From Ulota crispa (taxonomy: Eukaryota; Streptophyta; Bryopsida; Orthotrichales; Orthotrichaceae), in assembly GCA_963920765.1 (NCBI GenBank), contig OY987247.1, positions 14,666,471-14,730,470 on the forward strand: DNA of 64,000 bases, in the 5' to 3' direction. A program made the position numbers and the translations under genes. The notes under the pieces were generated by a model. The model was given only the letters and a program-made list of their open reading frames with translations. It was not told the DNA's origin and made no database searches. The number at the start of each line of letters is the position of its first letter. Within the stretch, counting starts at the first letter, position 1. Below are positions 23,206 through 35,371 of the stretch, in pieces.

Positions 23206-23945
23206 GTGCAATCTACAAGGAATGACTGCTCACAAGGAAAACAAGGGCGGTTGAGGAGTCCCTTGGGAATTGATCCGCTTTTCAGGCTCGCCTGCTTTTG
23301 GAGAGATCCAGGACAGTGGAGTGGAGTCCCAAGGATTGCACGGCAAGCCGCGCAACTGCTGGCAAGGCAACGCAGGGCAAGGCCACGGGCATAGGCGACG
23401 AAGACAAAAGGGACACCTGCACCAGAGCCACCCCGCGCCCGCTCAGTGGGCCATCACTCCATGACGCGTGCATGGCAAAACCGCGGGGACACTCGAACGG
23501 CGACGTGACTGGCGGCAACAACCGGCGGTGAAAAAGACCGTCTGGGTACGGCGACGGCTGCCCGGCGCAGCCCGGCCCGGGCGGGCCTTACCAGACCCGT
23601 GGGCCCCGCCCGGGTCCCGTCCCATCCCAGCTACCGGTATACGGTACATAATTCGAGCGCCCCTCTGGAAAGAAGCCAGTCACATCCAGTCTTTCTTTCT
23701 TTTCCTTCCTTCTTTCTTTCTGGCTCCAGCTCCTCCTGCCGTCCTTGTGAAGAATCGAGTAAACGAGGGATCTGCGTCTGCCTTCCTCATTGTCGCTTCG
23801 GCCCTCTCTCTCTCTCTCTCTCTGCTTCCGTCCATCTCTGACATGCGCACTCTGACTGCTCGTTATCTTGCTGCTGCTGCTGTTGCTGCTGTTGCTGTTG
23901 CTGGCTGGTAGCCTGGTACCGTCCCTTCGTCGGTACTTTCTAGAG
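23206..23945 (+). promoter_or_regulatory. CG-rich promoter-like block ahead of the MIR529 hairpins
   Basis: This is the most CG-rich part of the window (23340-23640). It is followed by a pyrimidine-rich stretch (23685-23720 CTTTCTTTC-type, 23801-23822 (CT)n), a common landmark near plant transcription start sites. Overlapping ORFs on both strands here (up to 147 codons) come from the base composition; I assign none except the small one noted separately. GTAC cores, which SBP/SPL proteins bind, occur near 23643, 23917 and 23932. Promoter function is inferred. Confidence 0.45.
23843..23911 (+). CDS. Possible 22-codon small ORF in the putative leader
   Basis: ATG to TAG, reading MRTLTARYL followed by an Ala/Val-rich tail ending AGW. 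The tail is encoded by a CTG/TTG-type repeat, so it may be no more than repeat DNA in an open frame. It lies between the pyrimidine-rich start-like region and the MIR529 hairpins, where small upstream ORFs of primary microRNAs can occur. No homology claim is made. Confidence 0.15.
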   Translation: MRTLTARYLAAAAVAAVAVAGW

Positions 23946-24987
23946 GAGAGGCGAAGATTTCAAGCTGATTTTCGTCATGTGGTGATGACGATGGTCAATT
24001 TGCATGCTCAGCGTTCGAGATGCTGCTGCGACGCGTCAGGCTAACTAACGGCCTGGCAGGCAGGGCAGGGCAGGGCAGGCAGGCAGGCAGGCCGTCAGTC
24101 GTTTCAAAAATTCTTTGAGCGGCGTCATGATGAATGGTAGTGTGAAGGCCGAGGATGACGACTGGCCTCACTGGCGCTCCCTTCCTCCACTTTCTTGAAA
24201 CTTCTCGTGTGTGTGGCTTCTTTCTCGGGCTGCGTTAGTGCACAAAGTTGTGGTGGTTCACTGGTTTGTGATTGTGCCCTGTGGTTGAGAATTGATTTAC
24301 GAGTTAGAAGATCTTCCTTCTGTGTATGGAGATCTTGTCGAGTAACTCTTTGTACTGAGGTTTTGCTTTACTGCATTTTGAAGTCTCATGAGTAGTGCAG
24401 TTTTTTGCTTTTTTTTAGAGATTGAAGCAATTTTTCTCAATGTTTGAGCACTCATTTTTGGCCTGACACATGAGAGTTGCGTGCTTTTTTATATGTGCTT
24501 CTGAGTGGTGCGTGCGTTGTCACTCCTGCTAGGCTTAGTGATCGCCTGATTCTCATCGAAAACTTTGATTTCTTTAATACTTTCTTTATGATTCAAGGGA
24601 TTCATGCTACGAATTGGAGAAAATATCACGGTACCATGATTCTTTAAATTGACAGCCGTTCAAGTAAGTGTTGTACATGAAGGTAGGCATTCTCGGTGAA
24701 ATTATCGTTGGAGTCTGAACAAATTACAGGTAAAAAGCCTGCCTCCTTTATGTCATGAACTTCGAGATTTTGAATCTCGTTATTATCCTCGTATCCGGGT
24801 AGAAGATTAAATCCTAACCTTTCTGCACAACCACACTCAACCTTAAGAACTCTATGAATTCGTTTTTGAACCACTCAGTTAATTCAAAATCGTGTGTTCG
24901 TGTGCAGATGTGAAGTTTTAGCATCCTCGAAAGGAGTCGAAGTCAGCTGGAGCAACCTTTCTTGTTTTTTGCAACTTCCTCACTCAC

Positions 24988-25070
24988 GCTGGGATCAGAA
25001 GAGAGAGAGTACAGCCCGATAGCCAATTTTTAGTTGGAATGGGCTGTACTCTCTCTCTTCTTGTGCCAGC
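24988..25070 (+). ncRNA. MIR529: MIR529 precursor hairpin 1
   Basis: The 5' arm at 24997-25017 begins AGAAGAGAGAGAG and ends TACAGCCC, the mature miR529 form. miR529 is known to direct cleavage of SPL/SBP transcription factor mRNAs. The 3' arm at 25041-25061 (GGGCTGTACT then CTCTCTCTTCT) is its exact complement over all 21 positions, and pairing extends outward (GCTGG with CCAGC). The loop is only 23 nt. The precursor lies on the + strand 0.2 kb before a second copy. Perfect arm pairing is unusual for an old plant microRNA. Confidence 0.88.
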
Positions 25071-25203
25071 TTGGGTGTTTCACTCTGCAAAGTTCTACCA
25101 GCAAGCTCAATTCAAGCAGCGACTGACGAACCTTACTGCGTGTTTCATAGTGCATCATCTGTCGAAGGACATCAGAAACACAGCTTTTCTACATCCAAGG
25201 CGG

Positions 25204-25294
25204 GACTCGAAGAGAGAGAGCACAGCCCAAGCCACTTTCCTTCACAATATCGTTGATTCGTGGTTGATTGGGCTGTTCTCTCTCTTTTCTAGTC
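25204..25294 (+). ncRNA. MIR529: MIR529 precursor hairpin 2
   Basis: The 5' arm at 25208-25228 begins CGAAGAGAGAGAG and ends CACAGCCC, the common bryophyte-type miR529. The 3' arm near 25269-25290 (GGGCTGTTCTCTCTCTTTTC) pairs with a few mismatches, as in a standard plant precursor. The stem extends through GGACT and AGTCC. The loop is about 35-40 nt. It shares strand and spacing with hairpin 1, so both are probably cut from one transcript. Confidence 0.88.
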
Positions 25295-28200
25295 CTGAGT
25301 GGGATATCTTCTATTTGTGGTTGACGACCGAAGAAGATCGATTTGTACAATTTTCGGCTCTGTTCATTCATTGCTTTCTTGACTAGTAGCGAGACCACAA
25401 GTATTTCTGCACCTAAAGACGTACCTCATCAATGAAGGAGCCTCGCATTTGTTCACTCTGTAGCGAATATATGATCAGTTGGTCACTTTCGTTGTGATTA
25501 AGGTAACGAACGAATAAGGTCTATGGTTGAATGCCTTTTGGACTTCTTTTCGTCATTCTAATGTTCTATTTTCTAGGATAATTGTTCCTTCCTGTCAACC
25601 TTACTCTAGCCACAGCATCTACAGGGCCGACAGGGCCTTGAGGCGCATTATTGTGGAGTGACGCTTTCACTGCATTTTGGAGGATCAATGCTGCGTGGCT
25701 CAACTACTCTAAACTGACTACGCTAATCGTTCAAGCTCAACGGTACTTCCCGAGAGCATGTGGAAACATGTACAGCATGTCAAGTTTGTCAAAGACTGTT
25801 TGACAATTTGAGTCGCGCAGCGAAACATTAGTTGCTAGAGTTTAATTAAAGTAGACTTCTCTATAGGTTGCAGCGGTTGCTTGGTTCTAAAGCCAATGCT
25901 CCTTTGCAATATCTTCAATTGAAGGTATTACTTGATGATATTGCAACCAGTTTTTAGTGAAGCCATGTGCAAGTAGATCGACTTTCATTCAGACTAGTTG
26001 ACAGTCGTTGCAGTGCTCAAGGTTAAGTAGAGTCGTTCTCATCAAGGCCAGTGGCAAAATAATTTTGTACTTTTTTTTAGCAAAGCAACATGCGCAATAC
26101 GAGGAGCATTGGAGCAACTTTGCATTTTTATTTGTGGATAAAAGCATGGGTCGTCGATGTAGTTCAGAGCTTGGCCACAAATTTTTCTGATGATTGGCGT
26201 TTTTTGCTTTCTGGAAAACTAGTTGTTTAAGTACACCTCTTTGCTTATATCGCCTTAAGTTATTGGTTACTGCTCTATCTAGCTACTGCTGTCGCTGACA
26301 AGTGACTGCACGAGCTGTGATGAGATTCATTTGTTAGAACAAGAAACCAGATAACTTAAAATCGAAGCCCACTGCTGTGTTACACATGAAGTTCAAGTTA
26401 CTGTAAGTTGGATTTATGAACGGGTTTTAATAATTTGCCTCTAAGTTAAAGTTATGAGCTGATCTTAGCAATTTTCAGCAAACATATGTTTAGCTTTAAC
26501 GTAACTGACTGTTTAGTTCCGCAACTAGTTATTTCTTCAACTTGGCGGTGGCAAAATATCTAAAGGTACGGATCATTGTTTTTGAGCTCTAATTAACTGC
26601 AGGAATTGAAGTTTCTGCGTTAAGAGATCATGTCTCTGGATTGTGCATGAAAAATCAATCTCTTTGACAGTCATGCCACATTGATAATGTATTCAACTAT
26701 TCATGTCTGTTTACCATGTGCAGAAATGAAGCTGAACCTCTTCTCGTAAAGAAGTTGCAACACATTGCGTACTACAGCATTGAGTCCTGAGGGAATCACA
26801 TTATCAGACGTGCGCATTAACGTTGGCTTGTGATTCGTCTTAGGATGACTTCAACCGCAAACTGTTGTTCGGACACACCTGGCTAAAAGGGATGGTGTTA
26901 TTTTGAATGTTTTTAGGGGCTGTGCTGTTGTTTCAGCTCAAGATTTTTCGTGCAGACCTCATTTTACACAGGTAGTTGACGTTTTGGTGGGGTGGATTTG
27001 AAATTAATATGCATGCTTATTTTCTGGTAATGAGTTACGCTCGACCCTCTCTATCGACACTGCCTGGGGGACAAAATGGGCTTTCATGCAGTCAAATATG
27101 TTCACAACCTGGCATGTGGAAGACGTTTACAAAAAATGTCAGATGCACAAGATTTACATGGAACGTGCATTTGCAGAGTGTTCCATTGAGGATGGTTGAG
27201 TTGTGTCACACCGATTTCTTGTTATTGTTTTCTCGTGTTTAGTTTCTGGTTGAAGCAGCTAGGTGCCGGTTTGCAACCGCTGTTCTCAGTATATAATACT
27301 CGTTCCCATAGTGATTGCAGTACGTGGTTGTCAGTAGTTAGAGCTGTACTGGTAGAAAGATGGGATACTGTCATAAGTTACAATGACACCTCAGAAAATG
27401 ACATCAAAGTAATAGGAGACATTGTGCTGTTCATTTGAGTTACAAGTCTCACTGAGTCATTAGTGATTGAGTATTATTCTTGGGGTGTCATTACGTCCCA
27501 CATTTCTAGAGCAGCAGTGCTAGAATGGGATTCTTGACAACTGGTCCAATCAAAGGCCTATAAGTCCGGCCTAATACTTGTAGTAATACCAGCATGATTT
27601 TTTTGAGTGGGGTACAACTGTACATTACTTCAGTGTACTTCTGAATGATTTGGAGGGTGTGTTTGCAGGTTATGGAAATCCATGAACTTTGGGAGTTACC
27701 CGTGGATTCCGTGCCCGTATCTGCGTGGAGTCGTGGACGCGTCCATTTCTTGTGCTAGTTGACAGAGCACCCTCTGCTGCTGAGATTACACATGCAGAAA
27801 CTTATGTTTCTTCTAAACGAAACGTGAAAGAGGTGTGACATTGCCGTACGATGTTGTGGCATGATCAAACCGGATTCACAGCCAGCTCACATTGAGTCCC
27901 GGGCGTGAAAAGCGTACACAAGTAGTACATGGTCCTACACTAGATAAGGACCTCGTAACCACTTTGTACCATTCACACACTGAGGATTAGATACAAACTA
28001 GCTGTGATCGAGTCATTCGTCTTGAGAATTGAAGATCCAAGCTCAGGTATCTAATACAACCTTGTTCACAACTTGGACTTCTAGTTGGCTGTATTCAATT
28101 GAATCTAAGAATATGATTTTACAATTCAGCAAGTCGCCATTTTCGTCTTCTATTATAGATGCAACGGCATGATGTCCTGCTGATTACAACGTCAATTCGG

Positions 28201-28970
28201 TTACGTTGGCGTTATCATTAGCGCCGAAATATGGAACGCTTGACTGCAGCAAGCTTAAAATGAGAAATGATATTGGTTTATGTTTCCATGAGCCCGCTTT
28301 ATAGAGCACCACTGTCAGTAATAGCTGTCAGAATAATGAAAGCGACGTAAGTACGTCAGATGTACAGTACATGAGACGATGGACTTTGGGCGCCAGTGCA
28401 ATGCCGTGGATGCTGGTATTCCTCCGTAAAAACTCTATAGGAATGTGAGCGCAACATTTGTGCATAACAGACTCGTCGTTTTCCATTTGTATATATTGCT
28501 GACCGTTCTCTGATAAAATGTAAGTTAATTCAGTCGTTTGTAGCTTGGCTTATTTACAAGTCAGTATGCTAGGAGGATGTGGATTGTGTAGCAGCTTTAG
28601 TTTTCATGCAGATTACCCAGCCTGGCTTGTGCACTGTGCAGGAATGACATCCAGGGTCGGTGAAATTGAGAATGCTGAAGAAATTCAGAAATAATTCAGC
28701 TCGAATCTATTTAGCTGATATTCACGTGTGGTTTTACCGAGCCCGATTGCGAGCAGAGCACATGGAAAGAGTACTGGTGGTGGTGGTCGGTTTTGTAGTC
28801 TCCAAACCTGAAGAGGGTCACGTCGTTGCAGATGGTTTATGTAAGTCTTCTTGCATCCCTTGACATTACTGATCCATTTGTGTTAAAGTACCTAGATGAT
28901 ATGGAATGCTTTTATACTAACAGTGTTTAAGGTCGCCTTATGTTGGATTTCCTCTGGAGATTCTATATGT

Positions 28971-29115
28971 AACGCCATATTCATTAAATTGGGAAAACCA
29001 GATTCCCAAGTTGTACTTCACCTTAAAGAGCTCGGTTTAAGGTGGTCACCTTAAACCTAGTTCATTCCCAAAACCGGGGGTTTCATCCCAAATCCAAATT
29101 AACGAATATGGCGTT
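28971..29115. mobile_element. Short family A MITE
   Basis: 145 bp, AACGCCATATTCATTAAATT to ATTAACGAATATGGCGTT, with the core CGGTTTAAGGTGGTCACC. The flanks ATGT and AATA do not match, so the 4-bp duplication is not intact. Confidence 0.78.
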
Positions 29116-31238
29116 AATATGTGTTCCCTGCGAGTCTGAGATCTCCCTATGAATTTCAAGATCTTAAACTTTGCCATATGTTGAACATACCTTTCAGGCG
29201 GGTGATCTGGACAGAGGTCTTATTTTGAAGATTAGTGAGAAAACTGAGATTCATACAGAGAATTGCGGGAATTGCATGTGAGACTCCTGTGAGCTTGGTT
29301 AACATTTATGATCTGGTGCTTTCAAGTGGTTGCAGGGCTGGTGTAAGTACGACGACCTTCTGTTCACTAGAAGTGACAGACTTCAGTGGAGTTGGCTTGC
29401 CCTACTCAGACTGTAACCTTAGATATACACCAATCAGATTTTCAGAGCTCTGGATCTGAGCGACAACATTTAGATGCTCTAAAACATGCTATTATAACGA
29501 ATATAACCATTTGAAGGCACAGCAGTCTTTCTCATCAGATGTTTGTCTCGATAATCCTACCCCTACAATGACGTGTACTAACCACTTCTGGTGACGCTGA
29601 ATAACAGTACCGCCCTTTTCAAGGAGTATCATTACAAATTTTCAAGGGAGTCATTTTCCGTCTTCCCCTTTTCTTCTAGTGTTGTGCATGTTGTTCAGGT
29701 CATTGTTGGATCTTTTGAGTGATTGCTCCAGCTGATCCTTACCATTTTGTTCTCTTGTTTCATTCTGTTCCTTGAAATTTTATTCTACGAAGCGGCTTTT
29801 AAATTGGACACTATGTCCACCAATGTTTGGCTTTCCATGTGAATTGGAGATACTTACGATCGACTCAAGACTACGAGTTTGAGGAAAACCAGGTACACTG
29901 ACTTACCTCGTTTAACCCATAGCAAAAAAAAAAAAAAGGCTTGCAAGACTGTTGGTGTACAATTTATAGTTGTTGTTAGCAATATTGCAATCATGGACCA
30001 TGATTTTCGTGCTTTCTTTAATTTAACTGCAGTTATGGGCTAGGAAGCCAATTCAGTAGTATAAGTCTTAACATCTGATGGATGGAACTAGTCGGTTGCT
30101 CACCTCTGGTCACTTAAGTGGCATTCAATCGGGTCCTTATCGTCATTTCTAGGATATTTCCAATGTGTACATTTGACTATTATACAGTCGAGGACAACGT
30201 GTTGTTATGTTGAAAATTGTCTAGTTATCGCAGGATGACCCTTAGTACAGTAGCCATTTCACTAATATATTCCCATCTCACAACATAAATCAGCAATAGA
30301 TTTGGATTGGTTGTGTATTTATTATAGTACGGAGTGATTGCTTAAGTAGAGGTTTTTAGAATACGTAACAGTATTTTTGATAATCATATCTATATACTAC
30401 TTACTTTCATGATTTGCACTCATACTGTCCTCCGTCCTCGTGCTGTTCATTGGGGCGATCTATACCTTTGCAAGTCAGGATTCCTGAGTAGCTATTCATG
30501 TCAACAATTTGAGAGCAACCTGAATCACCACGTGCCTAAATGTCCGTTCCCGGTTCCTATCTCGACCATCTATATCCGTCGGAAGGATTTGTTACACTGA
30601 CTTGGGTTTATTTCAAAGACCGATGATAGAATAGTTTGTTCTTCAGGAGCTATCGCAGTGACCAACTGACCGTAGGCTGTAGATTTCATTCCTTTTTTCC
30701 AGTTTGAATGCAATGCTTATATTTATTTCTCGAAAATCCGCCAATTTCATAAAATCGAACCAGGCTCATGCCGCTCACCTCAGTTTACAATAATCTAGGA
30801 TCAAGTTTCTTGCTTACTTGAATGATCATGTTGGCTACAAACTTACAATGGCGTGTTTCATAGGGAGAAAGGCGCCAAAATCGTTAAGTGCGAGTGAAGT
30901 CCATGTGCTCAGAGTTCAAAAAACTGGTATTCAACTGACGTTGCAATCGGGCAACTGAAACTAAGTTTGGCGACGTCACCTGCATCTGCAATTTTAGCGA
31001 AGACGAGGTTTACCTAAGGAGTTGTGCCACAATATCAGGTGAACAATACAGCTCTGACATCTGTGTAGCAGTGTGAGGAATTTTCAATATCAATCTCGGG
31101 AATGGCGTATTCCATTATAATGGCGCAGGGTCCTAGAAGAGTGTCAAAAAACGCCAAAGATTTTGGGAGGCGGGAAAGAGTGTTGGAGTAGAAATCGTGA
31201 TGACTGTGCACGTTTACTAAAACCGCTCAAAACGAGGA

Positions 31239-31356
31239 ACGTGAATTTTGATCAATGTGGAGTTGTAAGTTATATATGGAGTGTATCTGGACATTGTTTT
31301 GGTCCAGATACACTCCATGTATAACTTCCAACTCCACATTGATTAAAATTCACGTT
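31239..31356. repeat. Near-perfect 54-bp hairpin with 9-nt loop
   Basis: Arms 31239-31292 and 31302-31356 pair with about three mismatches (core GGAGTGTATCTGGAC / GTCCAGATACACTCC). It could be the centre of a fold-back MITE: beyond the arms, GTGTCAAAAAACGCC (about 31140) weakly mirrors TCGCTTTTTTGTCAC (about 31377). The alternative is a young hairpin RNA. No flanking duplication was found. Confidence 0.75.
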
Positions 31357-32019
31357 GGGGACCTCTCTTCCCTTGTCGCTTTTTTGTCACTTTTTCTGGC
31401 CTATTGAAGTGGCGCCTGTATGCCGCCATCTGAACTAAACTGACGTTTTTGTGCGTATACTGTAGTTGGCTAGAAGCTACATACTAGTAACTGACTACTG
31501 TCTCTTTTGCATCTTATTGTTAGGAATATGCTGATTTAACCCCAGCAGGAGTGATTTAAATTATCTGCTGTGAAATGTATAGCAGCATTCATGGCTGTCA
31601 GTTCGATCTCCTACTGTTGTGTCACTGGTACAGGTAACCGGTGGAGCGGCGCGCCGGCAAGTCTACCACACACAGTTGCATAATCGACTGGATCCAACTT
31701 TATCTTCGACCTTTCTGGGTTCTGAGATCCAGAGGACGTAGTAGGTAATCTTACTCAGCATTCAGCAGAACACTCTAGGCAGCCTTGCCTGTTAGTAATA
31801 TGTGTGCTGTATTGCTTTTCTTTTTACTAGAGCACAGGTGACTTCTATTTTGGACTTACCTTTATGCACGATCACAACCACAGTGGACCCCATTCCTATA
31901 AAGATAACACGTGTGTATTGGATATACAGTAGAGTATAAGTTTAGTCCTTTCCGATTATGGTGATACTGTACTTATTAGGAATTTTTTCACGACTCTCAT
32001 TGAGCATGATAGAACAAGA

Positions 32020-32257
32020 AACACCATATTAGATAAATTGCGAAAAACAGGGGTCCCATTTTGTACTCCATCTTAAACCCAAAATGTCACCTATCAGATT
32101 CAGTATGAACCACTAAGATTTTTTCTCTCCCAAATTCCTCCTCTCAGGGGAGGGCACGTGTATCAAAAAAAATGCTAGAGCTCAAATTAAGTTGATCAAC
32201 TTAATTCTTAGAAGTCCCAAAATGTACTGTTTTTCCCAATTTTTCTAATATGGTGTT
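32020..32257. mobile_element. Family A MITE with AAGA duplication
   Basis: 238 bp, AACACCATATTAGATAAATT to TTTTTCTAATATGGTGTT, with perfect AAGA flanks (32016-32019 and 32258-32261). The interior matches the other family A copies (GGGGAGGGCACGTGTATC, AATGTACTGTTTTTCCC). Confidence 0.82.
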
Positions 32258-34635
32258 AAGATCCATCCAATGAGGTGTCAGATAACATGGCATAACCTGA
32301 AATAGGGTCTTGTTGTGGATTGGAAACTGAACACGCTTCGCCACTACAGCCTGTGCCTGTTAGTGTCATATCCACTCACTAGTACTTTCACGTGAAGTAC
32401 TTCGGTAGAATCAGAAGTTCTGAAACTTAATGCTATGTACTTCTGAAATGTGATATTAGCCTGCGATCAAGTTTCGAGACCTTCCTCACTATAAGCTTAG
32501 AGGCAAAGGCAAGAACCTCGCAATTATCTACTTAGGCAGACATGAGCTTTCGACTGGTTCTGCTTTAGGTCTGCTGTCTTTCGGCTTATCGTTCATGAGA
32601 TCTGTGAGGCTTTTAATTTGGTGCACGAGTAACGACGAACGCGTCACTTAACAGTAATGATGCATGTTCCTCGGCTTGTTCTTAGCAGGCACCACAAGCA
32701 AGCGAACGAGGATTGCGCAGGCTTTGATCTCAAGTCACCAAAGCCATTGCCAGAAGCAAGAATAGCGACTCCGTCATGGGTGACTCAAATATCCCACTGC
32801 CAGTGCCGAGTAATTAGAATAGGGAAGTGCTGGTGCTGTATACATGCTGTGAAGCCGTAAAATGGACTTGGACTCTGATAATCCACAAAAATCGTAACAT
32901 CCCCCAGCTGCACAGAGGTAAGAAAACTAAAACTGATAATGAGCTCAAAAACTGTAATTGATGTTGAGCCCGACAACTAGGACTGACCAGTGTAGATTTA
33001 AGTTTTGAGATTCTCGTTTGAAAAAGTGTTAAAGTTGTTTCTTTTTCTCAATGTAGTATCAACGTGGTCAAGGATACTACTTTATCATGTCTTTAATGTT
33101 TTATGCTTTTTTCAACAACGGTAGTGTTTAAAATTTTCAGGAATGGATGTCGGTTGAACCAGGAAGTGGCTTATCACAAGTTCACAACTCACCAACAGCG
33201 AAACTTTGAAGACTCCAAGTGGTGATTGTCGTATTCCCTAGTAAGTTCAAACACAATTCAGTCAATGCTTACTCAAATGCTAAACGCCCAAACCCGTTAT
33301 TTTGCACGAGTAGTAAGTTTTGAACCTTGATGAACCGATGCTAAAAAAGGATGAGGATGAACACGTACTTGGTTAAATATCATGTGTCCAGCAAGAGGAT
33401 TAGCCAATCCTTTGCTCGATCAGGCGAGGTGAAAGCAGCCACAATCAATTCAATTCCATACTGTATCATTGCCCCAAATGGAGGAAATAGAAATCAAGTT
33501 TCACTTTGAACATCTTTAGTGTCCATACTTCGATTGCCAAGTAGACATTGCTATTAACTACGAAATGCGCTCAGCTCATGAACGCCAATTTTGTTCAATT
33601 GGTGGATACTCATAGTACTAGCACTTTTCATGACAGGCACCCTTACAAAGAAGTCTACAGCGGTTTTGTGCAGTTGAACGTCACAATTTAGGCTCTTGAT
33701 ATTGTGCCATCATGACTAAAATCAGGTTCAGTCCACCAACTCTCAAACTCTGAACTCCACGTGAGTAAACAGTTGATCAGTTCATTCTTCAAGACATGTG
33801 CAGGAGTGGTGCCTCTAAATGCGTGTGTCACCAATATTGATGAAATTAGTTACACTGTCATCATGTCGGTGGCAGCCAGTTCACCGGTACCGTCAGTACT
33901 TTGATATTATAATATTTTGAGGCTTTAATAGATTTATGAATTATGACAATATGATTTGCACGTGGCAGGCAGCTTCCACCGTTTGACCAATATCGTGGAG
34001 CAGGACAATCCGCCATCTAAGGCCCCACCGAATTCTTTGCGCATTAATCTCTGACTTATTGGCGGTGAAAAAGGTGTGGAGTAGAGAATAGGAGAATAGA
34101 GTAGACTGTAGAGTAGGGCTTTGTAGAGCGAGGACCACACTGAAGGTAGCTTGCTTGACTTTCATTGGGCTGAAAGCGGTGGCTACTCTAGCGACTATCT
34201 TTGGAATTTCTTGTTGTAGAAGGTGCCGGATGCCGTTAATGGATTGCCACGAGCCGCGGTAATTATGATTCCTAGCTGCCTCGGGACTCTTGGCTTAGTA
34301 TACTGCACTGTTGCACACATGTATTTCTGGACCAGGATGTTAAAGATCAGAATTTTCACCTGGCGGGAAACACTACAGTAAATTTAGAAATTTACTACTG
34401 AAAGGTTTAGGAATTTTGAATTCATATTTGGATGCAGATACCCTGATTTGGTCTGAAAGCACGGAGAAAAGCACGGAGGGAGATGTGATCGATTTAACTT
34501 ACTCCAAAATAGGGGCAGAGTTTCTACTTATATCCTTGCAGGTAAACAAAAACAAAAGCTCGCACTATCGTAGGATACCGAGCCAATAAATCTGAGCTCT
34601 TCCACCGTAGCCCTCAAATACGCATGTGCAGTATA

Positions 34636-34699
34636 GCACTACGGTATAATGTATGGCACTGTATTGCACTACGGTATAGTGTATGGCACTGTATTGCAA
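34636..34699. repeat. 30-bp tandem repeat, two units
   Basis: GCACTACGGTATAATGTATG and GCACTACGGTATAGTGTATG lie in direct repeat, 30 bp apart. Confidence 0.85.
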
Positions 34700-34701
34700 G
34701 C

Positions 34702-34938
34702 AGTGTTCGGGAAAAATTTTGGATTTCACCAGCTAAAAACCGGCATTTTCAGTATTCAACCGGTTTTTTTGCTTGACAGTGCCAGATATTTTTCTAAACT
34801 TACATAGTACTATACTATATTTAGATTTTTGGGTAAAATTTAATAGGTTTTTTGCTGGCAATTTCAAAATGCAACTGGTTTTTTTTCCCAATTCTACCAG
34901 TTAACAATGAACTAGCAGCCTATTTTTCCCGCACATTG
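34702..34938. mobile_element. hAT-like MITE
   Basis: The left end CAGTGTTCGGGAAAAATTTT mirrors the right end (reversed CAATGTGCGGGAAAAATAGG). The flanks ATTGCAAG and ATGCCAAG fit a decayed 8-bp duplication. The CAGTGTTCGG start is typical of hAT elements. Confidence 0.55.
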
Positions 34939-35371
34939 ATGCCAAGCCTGTAACAACCGGTAAGCTTACTGCTCTCATTGGCTCATCTGTCCTTTGCTTG
35001 CCTGCCGTCCTCATTCTCCCTGTTTCCGTGACATAGGGTAGAAACACCATAAACGGTTAAAATAAAGCCACTTAGCTAGTAAGATGTGGGGAATTTCTTG
35101 AGAAATTTAAGCTCAATCTATGCAGAAAGAAGGATAAGGAAGAATGTGAAAAAAAAAAATACTCAAGAATGAATATTTTATGCAATATAAATGTGGATCC
35201 TTCATTTGGACTTATTCTTGTTTCATAAATGTACTTTAAACAGTTACCTCTAGAACCTTGTTTTGAAACAGGTGTGAACCAATCAAATGCAAGAAAATAA
35301 CATCTTTCCAAAATCTTTTTCAAAGCCAGCTATGGTTTTAGAATAGTCTACTCTACCATTAGAGGGGGTAA

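Larger units (their letters stand above)
23946..34635 (+). other. Transposon-poor, non-coding stretch around MIR529 (candidate long RNA unit)
   Basis: About 10.7 kb of balanced-composition sequence with no ORF above 115 codons and no protein resemblance, interrupted only by two family A MITEs (28971-29115, 32020-32257) and one hairpin (31239-31356). The contrast with the dense transposons on both sides suggests a maintained locus. The likeliest reading is a spliced primary-microRNA transcript starting near 23.7 kb. The 3' end cannot be placed. A CAGG-type microsatellite lies at 24056-24093. Confidence 0.4.

Noticed and set aside
23468-23911. 147-codon ORF (+) in the CG-rich block
   Set aside because: Several frames on both strands are open here because of base composition. 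The ORF is low-complexity and crosses the pyrimidine-rich start-like region. Only its last 22 codons were kept, as a weak small-ORF candidate.
25039-25386. 115-codon ORF (+) overlapping the MIR529 hairpins
   Set aside because: It runs through one arm of hairpin 1 and all of hairpin 2, and the translation reflects the GA/CT-rich arms. Not a protein.
25900-25960. Small hairpin TTGCAATATC / GATATTGCAA
   Set aside because: Only 10 bp of pairing, too short for a microRNA precursor or MITE.
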